This document shows, in pieces, positions 11,718 through 22,960 of a DNA stretch of 64,000 bases (positions are counted from its first letter, which is position 1; every line of letters begins with the position of its first letter). This stretch comes from Ctena decussata (lineage: Eukaryota > Mollusca > Bivalvia > Lucinida > Lucinidae): the NCBI GenBank assembly GCA_963989385.1, contig OZ022509.1, positions 74,174,667 through 74,238,666 of the forward strand, read 5' to 3'. The notes below the pieces were generated by a model that was not told the DNA's origin, made no database searches, and saw only the letters and a list, made by a program, of their open reading frames with translations. A program made the translations under genes and the position numbers.

Positions 11718-12029
11718 ATGTCTGCCTACATGTTGATGCTGTTTTTGTTGCCCTTTGTCAGCACGGAGTCAGTTTGCAGATTGGATTGTAAGCAGAAAGG
11801 ACGAAACGTATGGAGGCAATGCGAAGGAAATTCGCCGGGTTGCGAGGTATATTACTATCCCCATGATTCTAAGATAAAAATACTAGAACTCAACGTGCTA
11901 GGCGGAGGTATAGACCTGACCAACCTTCCTATGGTTGACAGACTCACTGCTTCATCCCTGACAAAGTCGAGTGAGACATGCGACCATGTTCTGTCACCCC
12001 ATCTAGTGACCATAAATAATGAAATTTGT
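11718..12029 (+). CDS. First exon of an unknown secreted Cys-rich protein
   Basis: ATG at 11718, open for 104 codons to TGT|GTAAGT at 12029/12030, a consensus 5' splice donor; the frame would otherwise stop four codons later. Residues 1-18 (MSAYMLMLFLLPFVSTES) form a convincing signal peptide. The rest contains six or more cysteines and a segment with leucine-rich spacing (ILELNVLGGGIDLTNLPMVD). I do not recognise the family. The next exon is not identified. The start lies only 11 bp after the end of element E. Four truncated copies of its 3' two-thirds follow downstream; this one alone keeps the signal peptide and a frame reaching the donor. It could be a working first exon or a fragment trapped between repeats. 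Confidence 0.55.
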
Positions 12030-12234
12030 GTAAGTTTTATATAAGAATTGCTACGTTTTTTGTCGCACCTGCTTTAACAAGGTGCGATATAGGCGTCCGG
12101 TTTTCCGTGCGTCAGACCGTACGTCCGTCCGTACGTCAGTCCGTTCACAATTCACGTCGACCCAAGCGTTTAAGTCCATTCAAAAGACTTTTTCTCTGAA
12201 ACCACTCATGGTTCTCAAATTTCACATGCAGCAT

Positions 12235-12394
12235 GGGCAGTTGTCAGTTACTGGCGAAAGTATGTGCACTTAGTACTGGTTATCCGCTTAGGTGGTCTAA
12301 GCCTGCCCAGGAATAGTGTGGTTAGGATAACTGACCGTCCCGACATGATCATAGATGTTTACCGTGGACGTTAAGCAATAAATCAACCAATCAA
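12235..12394 (+). mobile_element. SINE-A copy lacking the tRNA head (array unit 1)
   Basis: Flanked by a 13-bp TSD TCACATGCAGCAT (12222-12234, 12395-12407) with an AATCAACCAATC tail. Present at the same place in every array unit (for example 13216-13375), so it inserted before the array expanded. Confidence 0.8.
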
Positions 12395-12810
12395 TCACAT
12401 GCAGCATAATCAGACTGCAGAGCTTCAGAATGATAAAATTCAGTCGGGTCGAGAATCCAAGATGGCCGCTGTTACTAAAAATAGCAAAACCAACAAAATC
12501 AATTTTTCTCCAGAACCGCTTGGTATATTTGGCTGAAATTTTGTACGAAGCATAAGTGGAACCTTAGTATTCAGAATTATCAAAAGGAAAAAAATCTGTA
12601 GCAGAATCAGGTCACAGTGACCTTACGTCGACCCTAGCATAATTTACGTCTACCCTTGCGTTTAAGTCCTTTCAAACGGTTTATTCTCTAAAACCACTGC
12701 ATCCATGGTTCTCAAATTTTACATGTAGCATGATCAGACTGCAGGGCTTCAGAATGGTAAAATTCAGCCTGGTCGAGAATCAAAGATGGCCGCCATTACT
12801 AAAAATAGCA

Positions 12811-13010
12811 AAATTCGCCGGGTTGCGAGGTGTATTACTATCCCCATGATTCTAAGATAAAAATACTAGAACTCAACGTGCTAGGCGGAGGTATAGACCT
12901 GACCAACCTTCCTATGGTTGACAGACTCACTGCTTCATCCCTGACAAAGTCGAGTGAGACATGCGACCATGTTGTCACCCCATCTAGTGACCATAAATAA
13001 TGAAATTTGT
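12811..13010 (+). pseudogene. Truncated exon copy, array unit 2
   Basis: Repeats the last two-thirds of the 11718-12029 exon without the signal peptide. A 2-nt deletion (GTTGTCACC where unit 1 has GTTCTGTCACC) puts a stop before the donor. Confidence 0.75.
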
Positions 13011-13791
13011 GTAAGTTTTATATAAGAATTGCTACGTTTTTTGTCGCACCTGCTTTAACAAGGTGCGATATAGGTGTCCGGTTTTCCGTGCGTCAGACCG
13101 TACGTCCGTCCGTACGTCAGTCCGTTCACAATTCACGTCGACCCAAGCGTTTAAGTCCATTCAAAAGACTTTTTCTCTGAAATCACTCATGGTTCTCAAA
13201 TTTCACATGCAGCATGGGCAGTTGTCAGTTACTGGCGAAAGTATGTTCACTTAGTACTGGTTATCCGCTTAGGTGGTCTAAGCCTGCCCAGGAATAGTGT
13301 GGTTAGGATAACTGACCGTCCCGACATGATCATAGATGTTTACCGTGGATGTTAAGCAATAAATCAACCAATCAATCACATGCAGCATAATCAGACTGCA
13401 GAGCTTCAGAATGATAAAATTCAGTCGGGTCGAGAATCCAAGATGGCCGCTGTTACTAAAAATAGCAAAACCAACAAAATCAATTTTTCTCCAGATCCGC
13501 TTGGTATATTTGGCTGAAATTTTGTACGAAGCATAAGTGGAACCTTAGTATTCAGAATTATCAAAAGGAAAAAAATCTGTAGCAGAATCAGGTCACAGTG
13601 ACCTTACGTCGACCCTAGCATAATTTACGTCTACCCTTGCGTTTAAGTCCTTTCAAACGGTTTATTCTCTAAAACCACTGCATCCATGGTTCTCAAATTT
13701 TACATGTAGCATGATCAGACTGCAGGGCTTCAGAATGGTAAAATTCAGCCTGGTCGAGAATCAAAGATGGCCGCCATTACTAAAAATTGCA

Positions 13792-13990
13792 AAATTCGCC
13801 GGGTTGCGAGGTGTATTACTATCCCCATGATTCTAAGATAAAAATACTAGAACTCAACGTGCTAGGCGGAGGTATAGACCTGACCAACCTTCCTATGAAT
13901 GACAGACTCACTGCTTCATCCCTGACAAAGTCGAGTGAGACATGCGACCATGTTGTCACCCCATCTAGTGACCATAAATAATGAAATTTA
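13792..13990 (+). pseudogene. Truncated exon copy, array unit 3
   Basis: As unit 2, including the 2-nt deletion. It also differs at GAATGACAG and at the donor side (TTTAAGTAAG). Confidence 0.75.
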
Positions 13991-15096
13991 AGTAAGTTTT
14001 ATATAAGAATTGCTACGTTTTTGTCGCACCTGCTTTAACAAGGTGCGATATAGGCGTCCGGTTTTCCGTGCGTCAGACCGTACGTCCGTCCGTACGTCAG
14101 TCCGTTCACAATTCACGTCGACCCAAGCGTTTAAGTCCATTCAAAAGACTTTTTCTCTGAAATCACTCATGGTTCTCAAATTTCACATGCAGCATGGGCA
14201 GTTGTCAGTTACTGGCGAAAGTATGTTCACTTAGTACTGGTTATCCGCTTAGGTGGTCTAAGCCTGCCCAGGAATAGTGTGGTTAGGATAACTGACCGTC
14301 CCGACATGATCATAGATGTTTACCGTGGATGTTAAGCAATAAATCAACCAATCAATCACATGCAGCATAATCAGACTGCAGAGCTTCAGAATCATAAAAT
14401 TCAGTCGGGTCGAGAATCCAGGATGGCCGCTGTTACTAAAAATAGCAAAACCAACAAAATCAATTTTTCTCCAGAACCGCTTGGTATATTTGGCTGAAAT
14501 TTTGTACGAAGCATAAGTGGAACCTTAGTATTCAGAATTATCAAAAGGAAAAAAATCTGTAGCAGAATCAGGTCACAGTGACCTTACGTCGACCCTAGCA
14601 TAATTAACGTCTACCCTTGCGTTTAAGTCCTTTCAAACGGTTTATTCTCTGAAACCACTGCATCCATGGTTCTCAAATTTTACATGTAGCATGATCAGAC
14701 TGCAGGGCTTCAGAATGGTAAAATTCAGCCTGGTCGAGAATCAAAGATGGCCGCCATAACTAAAAATAGCAAAATCAATAAAATCAACATTTTCTGCAGA
14801 ACCGATAGGTATATTTGCCTGAAATTTTGTGTGAAGCATTAATGGGACCTTGGTATTTAGAATTATCAAAAGGAAAAAAATCTGTAGCAGAATCAGGTCA
14901 CAGTGACCTTACGTCGACCCTAGCATAATTTACGTCTACCCTTGCGTTTAAGTCCTTTCAAACGGTTTATTCTCTAAAACCACTGCATCCATGGTTCTCA
15001 AATTTTACATGTAGCATGATCAGACTGCAGGGCTTCAGAATGGTAAAATTCAGCCTGGTCGAGAATCAAAGATGGCCGCCATTACTAAAAATAGCA

Positions 15097-15296
15097 AAAT
15101 TCGCCGGGTTGCGAGGTGCATTACTATCCCCATGATTCTAAGATAAAAATACTAGAACTCAACGTGCTAGGCGGAGGTATAGACCTGACCAACCTTCCTA
15201 TGGTTGACAGACTCACTGCTTCATCCCTGACAAAGTCGAGTGAGACATGCGACCATGTTGTCACCCCATCTAGTGACCATAAATAATGAAATTTGT
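15097..15296 (+). pseudogene. Truncated exon copy, array unit 4
   Basis: Same truncated exon with the shared 2-nt deletion. A T-to-C change replaces the first Tyr of the YYY run (GAGGTGCATT). Confidence 0.75.
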
Positions 15297-16077
15297 GTAA
15301 GTTTTATATAAGAATTGCTACGTTTTTTGTCGCACCTGCTTTAACAAGGTGCGATATAGGCGTCCGGTTTTCCGTGCGTCAGACCGTACGTCCGTCCGTA
15401 CGTCAGTCCGTTCACAATTCACGTCGACCCAAGCGTTTAAGTCCATTCAAAAGACTTTTTCTCTGAAATCACTCATGGTTCTCAAATTTCACATGCAGCA
15501 TGGGCAGTTGTCAGTTACTGGCGAAAGTATGTTCACTTAGTACTGGTTATCCGCTTAGGTGGTCTAAGCCTGCCCAGGAATAGTGTGGTTAGGATAACTG
15601 ACCGTCCCGACATGATCATAGATGTTTACCATGGATGTTAAGCAATAAATCAACCAATCAATCACATGCAGCATAATCAGACTGCAGAGCTTCAGAATGA
15701 TAAAATTCAGTCGGGTCGAGAATCCAAGATGGCCGCTGTTACTAAAAATAGCAAAACCAACAAAATCAATTTTTCTCCAGATCCGCTTGGTATATTTGGC
15801 TGAAATTTTGTACGAAGCATAAGTGGAACCTTAGTATTCAGAATTATCAAAAGGAAAACAATCTGTAGCAGAATCAGGTCACAGTGACCTTACGTCGACC
15901 CTAGCATAATTTACGTCTACCCTTGCGTTTAAGTCCTTTCAAACGGTTTATTCTCTAAAACCACTGCATCCATGGTTCTCAAATTTTACATGTAGCATGA
16001 TCAGACTGCAGGGCTTCAGAATGGTAAAATTCAGCCTGGTCGAGAATCAAAGATGGCCGCCATTACTAAAAATTGCA

Positions 16078-16277
16078 AAATTCGCCGGGTTGCGAGGTGT
16101 ATTACTATCCCCATGATTCTAAGATAAAAATACTAGAACTCAACGTGCTAGGCGGAGGTATAGACCTGACCAACCTTCCTATGGTTGACAGACTCACTGC
16201 TTCATCCCTGACAAAGTCGAGTGAGACATGCGACCATGTTGTCACCCCATCTAGTGACCATAAATAATGAAATCTGT
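16078..16277 (+). pseudogene. Truncated exon copy, array unit 5
   Basis: Same truncated exon with the shared 2-nt deletion. GT donor context is kept (TCTGTGTAAGT). Confidence 0.75.
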
Positions 16278-17275
16278 GTAAGTTTTATATAAGAATTGCT
16301 ACGTTTTTTGTCGCACCTGCTTTAACAAGGTGCGATATAGGCGTCCGGTTTTCCGTGCGTCAGACCGTACGTCCGTCCGTACGTCAGTCCGTTCACAATT
16401 CACGTCGACCCAAGCGTTTAAGTCCATTCAAAAGACTTTTTCTCTGAAATCACTCATGTTTCTCAAATTTCACATGCAGCATGGGCAGTTGTCAGTTACT
16501 GGCGAAAGTATGTTCACTTAGTACTGGTTATCCGCTTAGGTGGTCTAAGCCTGCCCAGGAATAGTGTGGTTAGGATAACTGACCGTCCCGACATGATCAT
16601 AGATGTTTACCGTGGATGTTAAGCAATAAATCAACCAATCAATCACATGCAGCATAATCAGACTGCAGAGCTTCAGAATGATAAAATTCAGTCGGGTCGA
16701 GAATCCAGGATGGCCGCTGTTACTAAAAATAGCAAAACCAACAAAATCAATTTTTCTCCAGAACCGCTTGGTATATTTGGCTGAAATTTTGTACGAAGCA
16801 TAAGTGGAACCTTAGTATTCAGAATTATCAAAAGGAAAAAAATCTGTAGCAGAATCAGGTCACAGTGACCTTACGTCGACCCTAGCATAATTAACGTCTA
16901 CCCTTGCGTTTAAGTCCTTTCAAACGGTTTATTCTCTGAAACCACTGCATCCATGGTTCTCAAATTTTACATGTAGCATGATCAGACTGCAGGGCTTCAG
17001 AATGGTAAAATTCAGCCTGGTCGAGAATCAAAGATGGCCGCCATTACTAAAAATAGCAAAATCAATAAAATCAACATTTTCTGCAGAACCGAAAGGTATA
17101 TTTGCCTGAAATTTTGTGTGAAGCATTAATGGGACCTTGGTATTTAGAATTATCAAAATGAAAAAAAATCTGTAGCAGAATAGGGTCACAAAGACCTTCC
17201 GTCGACCCTAGCATAATTAACGTCTACCCTAATATTTAGTTTTTCATGTGAAGGCACATAGCAGGTGCGACATAG

Positions 17276-18064
17276 GATTCTGGGGAATTCTTGTCATGAA
17301 CAAGTGGATAAAATCTTATCAGATGTGTATGGATATATGTATGGATCTTGGTCCCCGTTTTCAAGGTTGTAGAAGGACCTTCAATGCTATTGAACCTACT
17401 GACATCTTTAGATCGAACTTGATAGATTATATCAACATATCATAGTTTTGGGAAAATGATACGAGAAAATCAGCTGTTATATTTTATGACTGTCAAATCA
17501 GCTCTTAAATTTAATGGGTTGGGGATTCGATGGGGTAAGAATGGCCTGGTTGAGGGACACCTGTTTTTCTCTGTAAAACAATTTTTCTCTGAAAAACATT
17601 TTGGGTTTACGTTTAGGTTAGTGACTATACAGTGTCTATTGGGAAAGAAAAAAACCCTAAAAATTTATGAAAGACCAATAAATTGTAGAGTAGTATCCCA
17701 ATCTCTCTACTTGGGGTTCATGTTCCTGCCAGTTTTCTACACAGCAAGGCAGATAATAGAGGTTTATTTTGACGAATTTGACTTACGAATTTATATGATA
17801 AAGACACATTTCACAGTTAAATACCTATTAAGAAACACATTGAAAATTCATAAACTACGTCACTACTAAGTATTGTCAGTGACATCAGCAATTAGACTCA
17901 TGCGCACTGTAACAGTGAGGCAAGCCGCTTGAAAACTGTTCTGTGTTTTTCTCTCTTTGGTATTTTTTTTTCTTTTTTCTTTTCTTTTTTTTTTTTTTTT
18001 TTTTGGCAGGTTAACCATTCCTTTTTTGCAGTAAACCATCAATCACATTTGCTGTCATTTTCAG
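17276..18064. other. Non-coding, with a long poly-T tract
   Basis: An open frame at 17456-17869 (plus, 137 codons) is rich in Phe, Tyr, Ile and Lys with no domain and looks like chance in AT-rich DNA. Poly-T/CT tract at 17957-18005. Confidence 0.4.
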
Positions 18065-18224
18065 AAACCACAAACGGCAATTAAACCCTTAACACCAATC
18101 AAGACATTTATCAAGAAAGCCAGAGCAAGGACAAGTTCATCAAATGTGACACAGTTAACACAGACACCTGAAGCAGAGTCAGCAGATGTTAGCCAAGCGC
18201 TGGTGCACCCCAGCAAAATACAAG
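18065..18224 (+). CDS. Orphan exon candidate (Thr/Ser-rich linker)
   Basis: Bounded by a pyrimidine-rich acceptor ending TTTTCAG (18064) and a GTATGT donor (18225). Only one of three frames is open across the 160 nt. It encodes about 53 residues beginning KPQTAIKPLTPIKTFIKKAR, a basic stretch then a Thr/Ser/Gln-rich one, typical of a disordered linker. It starts in phase 0 (as read) and ends in phase 1. No family recognised; the partner exons are unknown. Confidence 0.35.
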
Positions 18225-18406
18225 GTATGTTACCGGTAGTATGCAGTGTTTGAATTTTACTTGCAATGGGTGGATGGGCAACTACTTATTTCATGTCTGT
18301 TTCAACAGTATTTCAGTCATATCATGACAATAGGGAAGGGGGTGTGATCGTTGAAGGCTGTGTGCAACGGGACCCCATATACAGTTTAGATTTCCTCCTC
18401 CTGCGG

Positions 18407-18569
18407 GAGGAGCGGCTGTAGCGTAGTGGATAACACTCCAGACTACCAATCCAGGGGTCGCAAGTTCGATCCCCCGCTTCTCCGCTCTTTCGGATGAGAC
18501 TTTAAACCGAGGTCCCGTCTCCATATGACCTCGTTGTTCGTGGGACGTTAAACCCGAGTTCACACACTT
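18407..18569 (+). mobile_element. SINE-B, tRNA-derived
   Basis: Flanked by a 9-bp TSD CTCCTGCGG (18398-18406, 18570-18578). The head has A-box-like TAGCGTAGTGGATAAC and B-box-like AAGTTCGATCC. The body ends GGGACGTTAAACCCGAGTTC and a short CACA tail. A second copy is at 38465-38634. Confidence 0.8.
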
Positions 18570-20043
18570 CTCCTGCGGATATTGAACTCAAGAGTTTGAC
18601 TCAACCCAGTCTGAATAGAAAACACGCCTGGTAAACTATCACAGGTACCTGTGACCGTCCAAAAATAAACAAAAAAGGGTAGGTATTCGTCTTTTTTTTT
18701 ATAAAATACATTATAACCAGGGGTTTATTGAAAATCAACGTATGCTATTCGACCCTTATATACATTAAGTTTTGTCACACAGTATATCCCCGGGAACTTC
18801 ACATATATACAGAAAATATGACTTTTGAAGTGGCTTTAAGGTCAGTCGAAAGTACTCAAAACAAGAACAAATCCGTTGTTTTAGGTACTAAATGCACTTT
18901 TCTTGCATAAGAATCTGTTGATTTGGATACACAGACGTAAAGTAAACCTCCTTGCCCAAATATAAATGCCGATTAACTCCAAATAAGGCTGGATCGGTAA
19001 ACAAAACAACTGGAGGCGCCTGTGACGAAATGGAGGTGCCTGTGATGTAAGAAAATATAGCGAAAATCTGAAGATTTATAGCGGTTGCAAATACTGATCT
19101 TCTTCATCTCTAGACCATTGCTTTGAAAGAATAGTTCATTCAACGTCGCAATAATCTATCATAATTCGAATATCAAGCATATTTTTGTTAAAACGACAAT
19201 GTTCATGAACTTATACAATCAGATTCTAAATCCTGCTCTCAAAGCCAAGATGGAAGTAAGTATATATTGACAATAGTTCATAAAAGACACGCATGTTAAA
19301 CCGAATAAAGAGCTCTTTCCCCGACAGCTAGGAATTCACCTACCCCAAATGAAAACAACGCTAACTTCTGTTTTACCTAACTTATATTTTAAATTACAAA
19401 ACAAACCAGAAAGCAAAGTGGGCAGCTGTACAGAACCTTACTGTCAGAAGACTACAGACAAGCGGGCATGTAATATTGATGCTTCACACCAGAAATCCAA
19501 AATCCAAAGCAGATCATCTCAAAGAGTTATTGCCCGTTTTGTTTCCATATCTGTTAGTCAAACATTGACGAGTTGTAAAGAAGTAGTTATCCTGAAACTT
19601 AGCCCTCTATTCCCCCGCTATCCCCATAGGTGGGGGCGTACATCAGGCATGCCAGGTAATTAACGACTCCCTTTGTTCGTGTCATTGTATCTTCCTAACC
19701 ATATATTTTACACACGGCCCTTTATTTGTTTATACGCTTGCGCAATCCCCCCCCCCCGCTACCTACGGGGATAGCCGGGGTATTGCCGGGCTAAGGTGCA
19801 GGGCAATTACTTTTTGATTGTCCCTGCAGTGCAGGGGAAGTGGCAGTGATATATTTTGTTGTGGGGGTGGGGCTAAGAGCAGGGTTGTTACCATCAGCTT
19901 GTCCCGACAGGGAAGGGCTTAAACCAGGGCTCTGAAAATTGAAAAATTACTATCCCCGCCCATCCCCGTAGGTATGGGTCGTGGATACAAATGACTGATG
20001 CATTATTACGTGTATTTTAACACACTTTGTTCATGAATTGCAG
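18570..20043. other. Non-coding, GC-rich patches
   Basis: 19600-20000 has repeated GC-rich pieces ('cccgctacctacggggatag', 'ccatccccgtaggtatggg') in inverted orientation. A minimal ATG frame at 19199-19258 ends at GAA|GTAAGT but has nothing to join. The open frame 19349-19663 shows no domain. Confidence 0.35.
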
Positions 20044-20135
20044 TTACTGGGAGACAACTAAACTAGTGTGTGATGATGGGTTTGAGCTTTTGGTCACCCT
20101 TGACCAATCAACCATCCAAAAACTTGCAGAAGGCG
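20044..20135 (+). CDS. Orphan exon candidate
   Basis: Acceptor ATTGCAG (20043) and donor GTAAGT (20136) bound 92 nt with a single open frame, about 30 residues beginning YWETTKLVCDDGFELLVTLD. It needs an upstream exon ending with two codon bases, which the exon at 18224 does not supply, so at least one exon is missing or the two are unrelated. Family unknown. Confidence 0.35.
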
Positions 20136-20287
20136 GTAAGTTTTATCATTACAACAAAGAAGTGTTTTTAAACAAATATACATATGCCTTAAGTGATCAT
20201 TTCACTTATATTATTTATTATTTAAAAGGAAATCATAAAGGTTGTTTGCAAAACATAAAGGATGACATTAAACACTTTACAAAATAA

Positions 20288-21140
20288 AACAAGCTAGAAA
20301 TGTGTCCATAAGACACGGATGCCCCCGCCTAGTGCCCTAAGTAAGATGGCGCCTTGTTGAAGGTACTAACACTTGTAGCATAACTAGTTCACAAAGGCAG
20401 ACTTCTGTGGTACATGTGTTATTGTTATCCTCGGGCAGATGTATTGTGCCTCTTGGATCAAGAGAAGTGTGGTGGGTGGGTGGGTGGGGGGTGGGGGGTG
20501 GAGGGGGTGTCATGATTGATATGTGATAACATTCTGTATCTCATCACAGAAATGGATGCCAGGCAACTTTCCGAAAGAAATAGCCCAGAACAAGTAACTT
20601 TTCAAAAACTAACAAACGGAAACCATTATTGTATGAAATAAAGTAAAAAAAAGGGCCATAACTCCCACAATAATCGACGGATTTTACCCAACATCGAACT
20701 TTACCTGTACTTTATGATTATATACCTGTGTATAAAATATGAATTTAATACACCAATGCTTTCAAAAGATATCGAACGGAAACCATTTCGTCATACAATA
20801 TAAAGTCAAAGAAGGGCCATAACTCCCATATAATCAACGGATTTTGCCAAACATCGAACTTGAGCGGTATTTTATGGTTATATACCTGTGTATAAAATAT
20901 GAAATCAATACACCATAGCTTTCAAAAGATATCGAACGGAAACCATTTCTTCATACAAAATAAAGTCGAAAAAGGGCCAAAAGTCCCACAATAATCGACG
21001 GATTTTGCCCAACATCGAACTTGACCTGTATTTTATGATTATATACCTGTGTATAAAATATGAATTCAATACACCAATGCTTTCAAAAGATATTGAACGG
21101 AAACCATTTTTTCATAGAAACAAAAGTCGAAAAAGGGCCC
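20288..21140 (+). repeat. Tandem repeat element, about 160-bp unit
   Basis: Leader 'aatgtgtccataagacac' at 20300, a GGGTGGGTGG microsatellite at 20470-20510, then about four units of 'gggccataactcccac ... ttttatgattatatacctgt ... tcgaacggaaaccatt' (20650-21140). Confidence 0.7.
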
Positions 21141-21363
21141 ACACAATTCAGAATAGTCTCCATCTTGCTCATCAGAATCGGCTCCCGCTAAGACCTACTG
21201 CAGTTTTTCCCATGAGGAGAATCTTTTCCTAATGTATCAGTATGCACAACTAAAATTACAATTTGAAAATCCTCAAATAAAAAAAGCAAATCTGGGATAT
21301 GATCAAGGACAGATTCAATAAAACATTCCAAAAAAATGTCACTAAATACCAAATAAAGGGAAG

Positions 21364-21672
21364 ATGGAAAACCCTGACAAAAATTATAGAAAACAGAAGA
21401 CGGAGCAGAATAAGACGGGTAGAGACAGGAGGAATTGTCTTTATGATGAAAGACTAGATAATATATTTCAAGAAAGGCATGATATACAGCCAGTTTGTAC
21501 TGTAAGCTCTATGAAGAGACCAAACGAGGAAGAAGAAGAAAATGTGGAGGACAATTCAAAAGAAGAAGAAAGGGAGAGAGAAGCAGAAGGTGATGATACA
21601 ATTGAACAGTCAAAATCAAATGGGAAAGGAAAACAAGAGGCCCACGGGCCACAAAGCTCACCAGATCTCTAG
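21364..21672 (+). CDS. Hypothetical highly charged frame, doubtful
   Basis: ATG at 21364 and 102 codons, rich in Glu, Lys, Arg and Asn (a run of about 30 mostly Glu/Lys/Arg residues from 21520). The last 12 codons lie in the start of a repeat with AAGAGGCCCACGGGCC (from 21642), so the natural end is not visible. No domain; possibly a chance frame in purine-rich DNA. Confidence 0.2.
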   Translation: MENPDKNYRKQKTEQNKTGRDRRNCLYDERLDNIFQERHDIQPVCTVSSMKRPNEEEEENVEDNSKEEEREREAEGDDTIEQSKSNGKGKQEAHGPQSSPDL

Positions 21673-22280
21673 CTCAAAATTGCTATCAATTTGTATAGGC
21701 ACATTTGTACAGTCTTATACAAAATATACAACTACAAAGTCTCAGTCTGACAGTCTGTTGAGTTGATAACAAAATATATAACTATTTTCCATATATTGGT
21801 TGCAGAAAATGCCATTTTCCCCATTGCAAGTCAATGCAACCCTAAGTTGCTATAGCAGCCGATTTTATAAAACAAAAAACCCATTAATTTTCAAGCATCC
21901 TGCCTAAGGATTCTACAGATGAAATCTGGGCCTTATCGGCCCAGTGGCGTCTGAGGAGATCATTTTTTAAAGTTTTTTTCCATTTTTTTTTTTTTTTGCA
22001 TTTTGGTTTCCACGGCAACCAATAAAAGGAGCAGTGGGCAAAAAAACAACAACACAAAGCTAATAAGAGACTTCTCAAGGAACAATCTATAAAAGTTTTG
22101 TCAACATATATGCAATGGCTTGGCAGTAAATGTCATTTAACCTAAACCTACTTTTCAATAGGGCACAATGCAACATATAAGATGTATATAAAAATTAACA
22201 ACAAAATTTATTTTGTTATTTGTTGTCGAATGTTGCTGTTATGTCCAAGATGATGATCTTGCTTTGTTATTCTGAAAAAT
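21640..22280 (+). repeat. Left end and body of an element D-like repeat
   Basis: AAGAGGCCCACGGGCC, a GGCCC..GGGCC hairpin followed by GCTCACC, matches the left end of element D. The rest is AT-rich with poly-T; a right end is not seen. Confidence 0.4.
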
Positions 22281-22411
22281 AGCTTGACATTGAAACTTAA
22301 AACAAGAAATAAAATTTCCTTAGCCTGAAGTTGAAAACTGTGAGAACATCAACGACAGAATATATTATTAATACTGCTAAATGATTTTTATGCATTTCTA
22401 TGCTACTCACA
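22281..22411 (+). repeat. Block shared with 36186-36300
   Basis: About 115 bp ('aaacaagaaataaaatttcc', 'ttagcctgaagttgaaaact') is nearly the same as inside the TIR element at 35993-37634. Here it ends at CTACTCACAG, a splice-acceptor-like sequence just before BEL/Pao coding sequence. Confidence 0.7.
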
Positions 22412-22960
22412 GTTGGATGATGAAAGTTTGAGGACCTTTCTGCATGAGTCTGCAGCAGTTGTTAACAGCAGACCCTTATCGGTTGACAAAAAAAACGACC
22501 CATTGTCCATTACTCCTCTGACACCAAATTAACTACTTACCATGAAAACAAACGTAATTCTGCCCCCACCAGGAAATTTTCAGACTACCAGTTTATATTG
22601 CCGCAAACGTTGGCGGCACACTCATTATTTGGTCAATAAATTCTCGATGCGCCGGAGGTCTGAATTTTTTAAAATCTGCAAGTTCGGAACAAATGGTTAT
22701 CACCCAAGCGGAATTTGGCAGTTGGTGACATAGTTCTTTTAAAGGATGATAATCAGGCGCGTAATCTTTGGCAGTTAGTTCGTGTTAACGAAACTTACAC
22801 GGATAGTGGTGGTCTTGTACGCAAGGTCAAAATTGCAATGGCAGTTTCAGACTTAGATGATAAAGGTAAACGTAAGGGTGATTTTACCTATCTAGAAAGA
22901 CCGATCCATAAGTTGATTTCCTTGCAAGAGACCGAGGAGATCCCCGACAAGGAGCCATAA
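22412..22960 (+). pseudogene. BEL/Pao integrase C-terminal remnant
   Basis: Three frame-broken pieces read in order as the end of a BEL/Pao pol. 22415-22530 is the end of the integrase core (ESAAVVNSRPLS). 22540-22733 continues after an in-frame TAA with 'PPPGNFQ' and 'RKRWRHTHYLVNKF'. 22715-22957, in another frame, is the C-terminal domain (VGDIVLLKDDNQARNLW, then GGLVRKVKI and ERPIHKL; DUF5641 type). One stop and one frameshift make it dead. It is far from the gag remnant at 2474-5512 and the two need not be one insertion. Family named from recalled motifs. Confidence 0.75.

Larger units (their letters stand above)
11828..17275 (+). repeat. Five-unit tandem array with higher-order structure
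   Basis: The segment starting 'aaattcgccggg' recurs at 11828, 12811, 13792, 15097 and 16078. Spacings are 983, 981, 1305 and 981 bp, and the last unit runs to the right end of a reversed element C-type repeat (GCAGGTGCGACA near 17263). Each unit holds an exon fragment, the repeat's terminus, a SINE-A and two 'ggtcacagtgacc' core blocks. Units 2 and 4 share variants (AGATCCGCT; ATTGCAAAATTCG). Units 3 and 5 share others (CCAGGATGG; ATAATTAACG; an extra core block of about 325 bp). So a 2.3-kb dimer was itself duplicated. Confidence 0.85.

Noticed and set aside
12082..16521. Five near-identical 63-residue frames beginning MRYR
   Set aside because: They are translations of the repeat end just after each exon copy (GGTGCGATATAGG onward), not a gene family.
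17456..17869. 137-codon frame
   Set aside because: AT-rich, no domain and no splice or promoter context; likely chance.
18407..18482. Possible tRNA gene; likewise 38465-38540
   Set aside because: Both are heads of SINE-B copies with the same body and tail and with TSDs.
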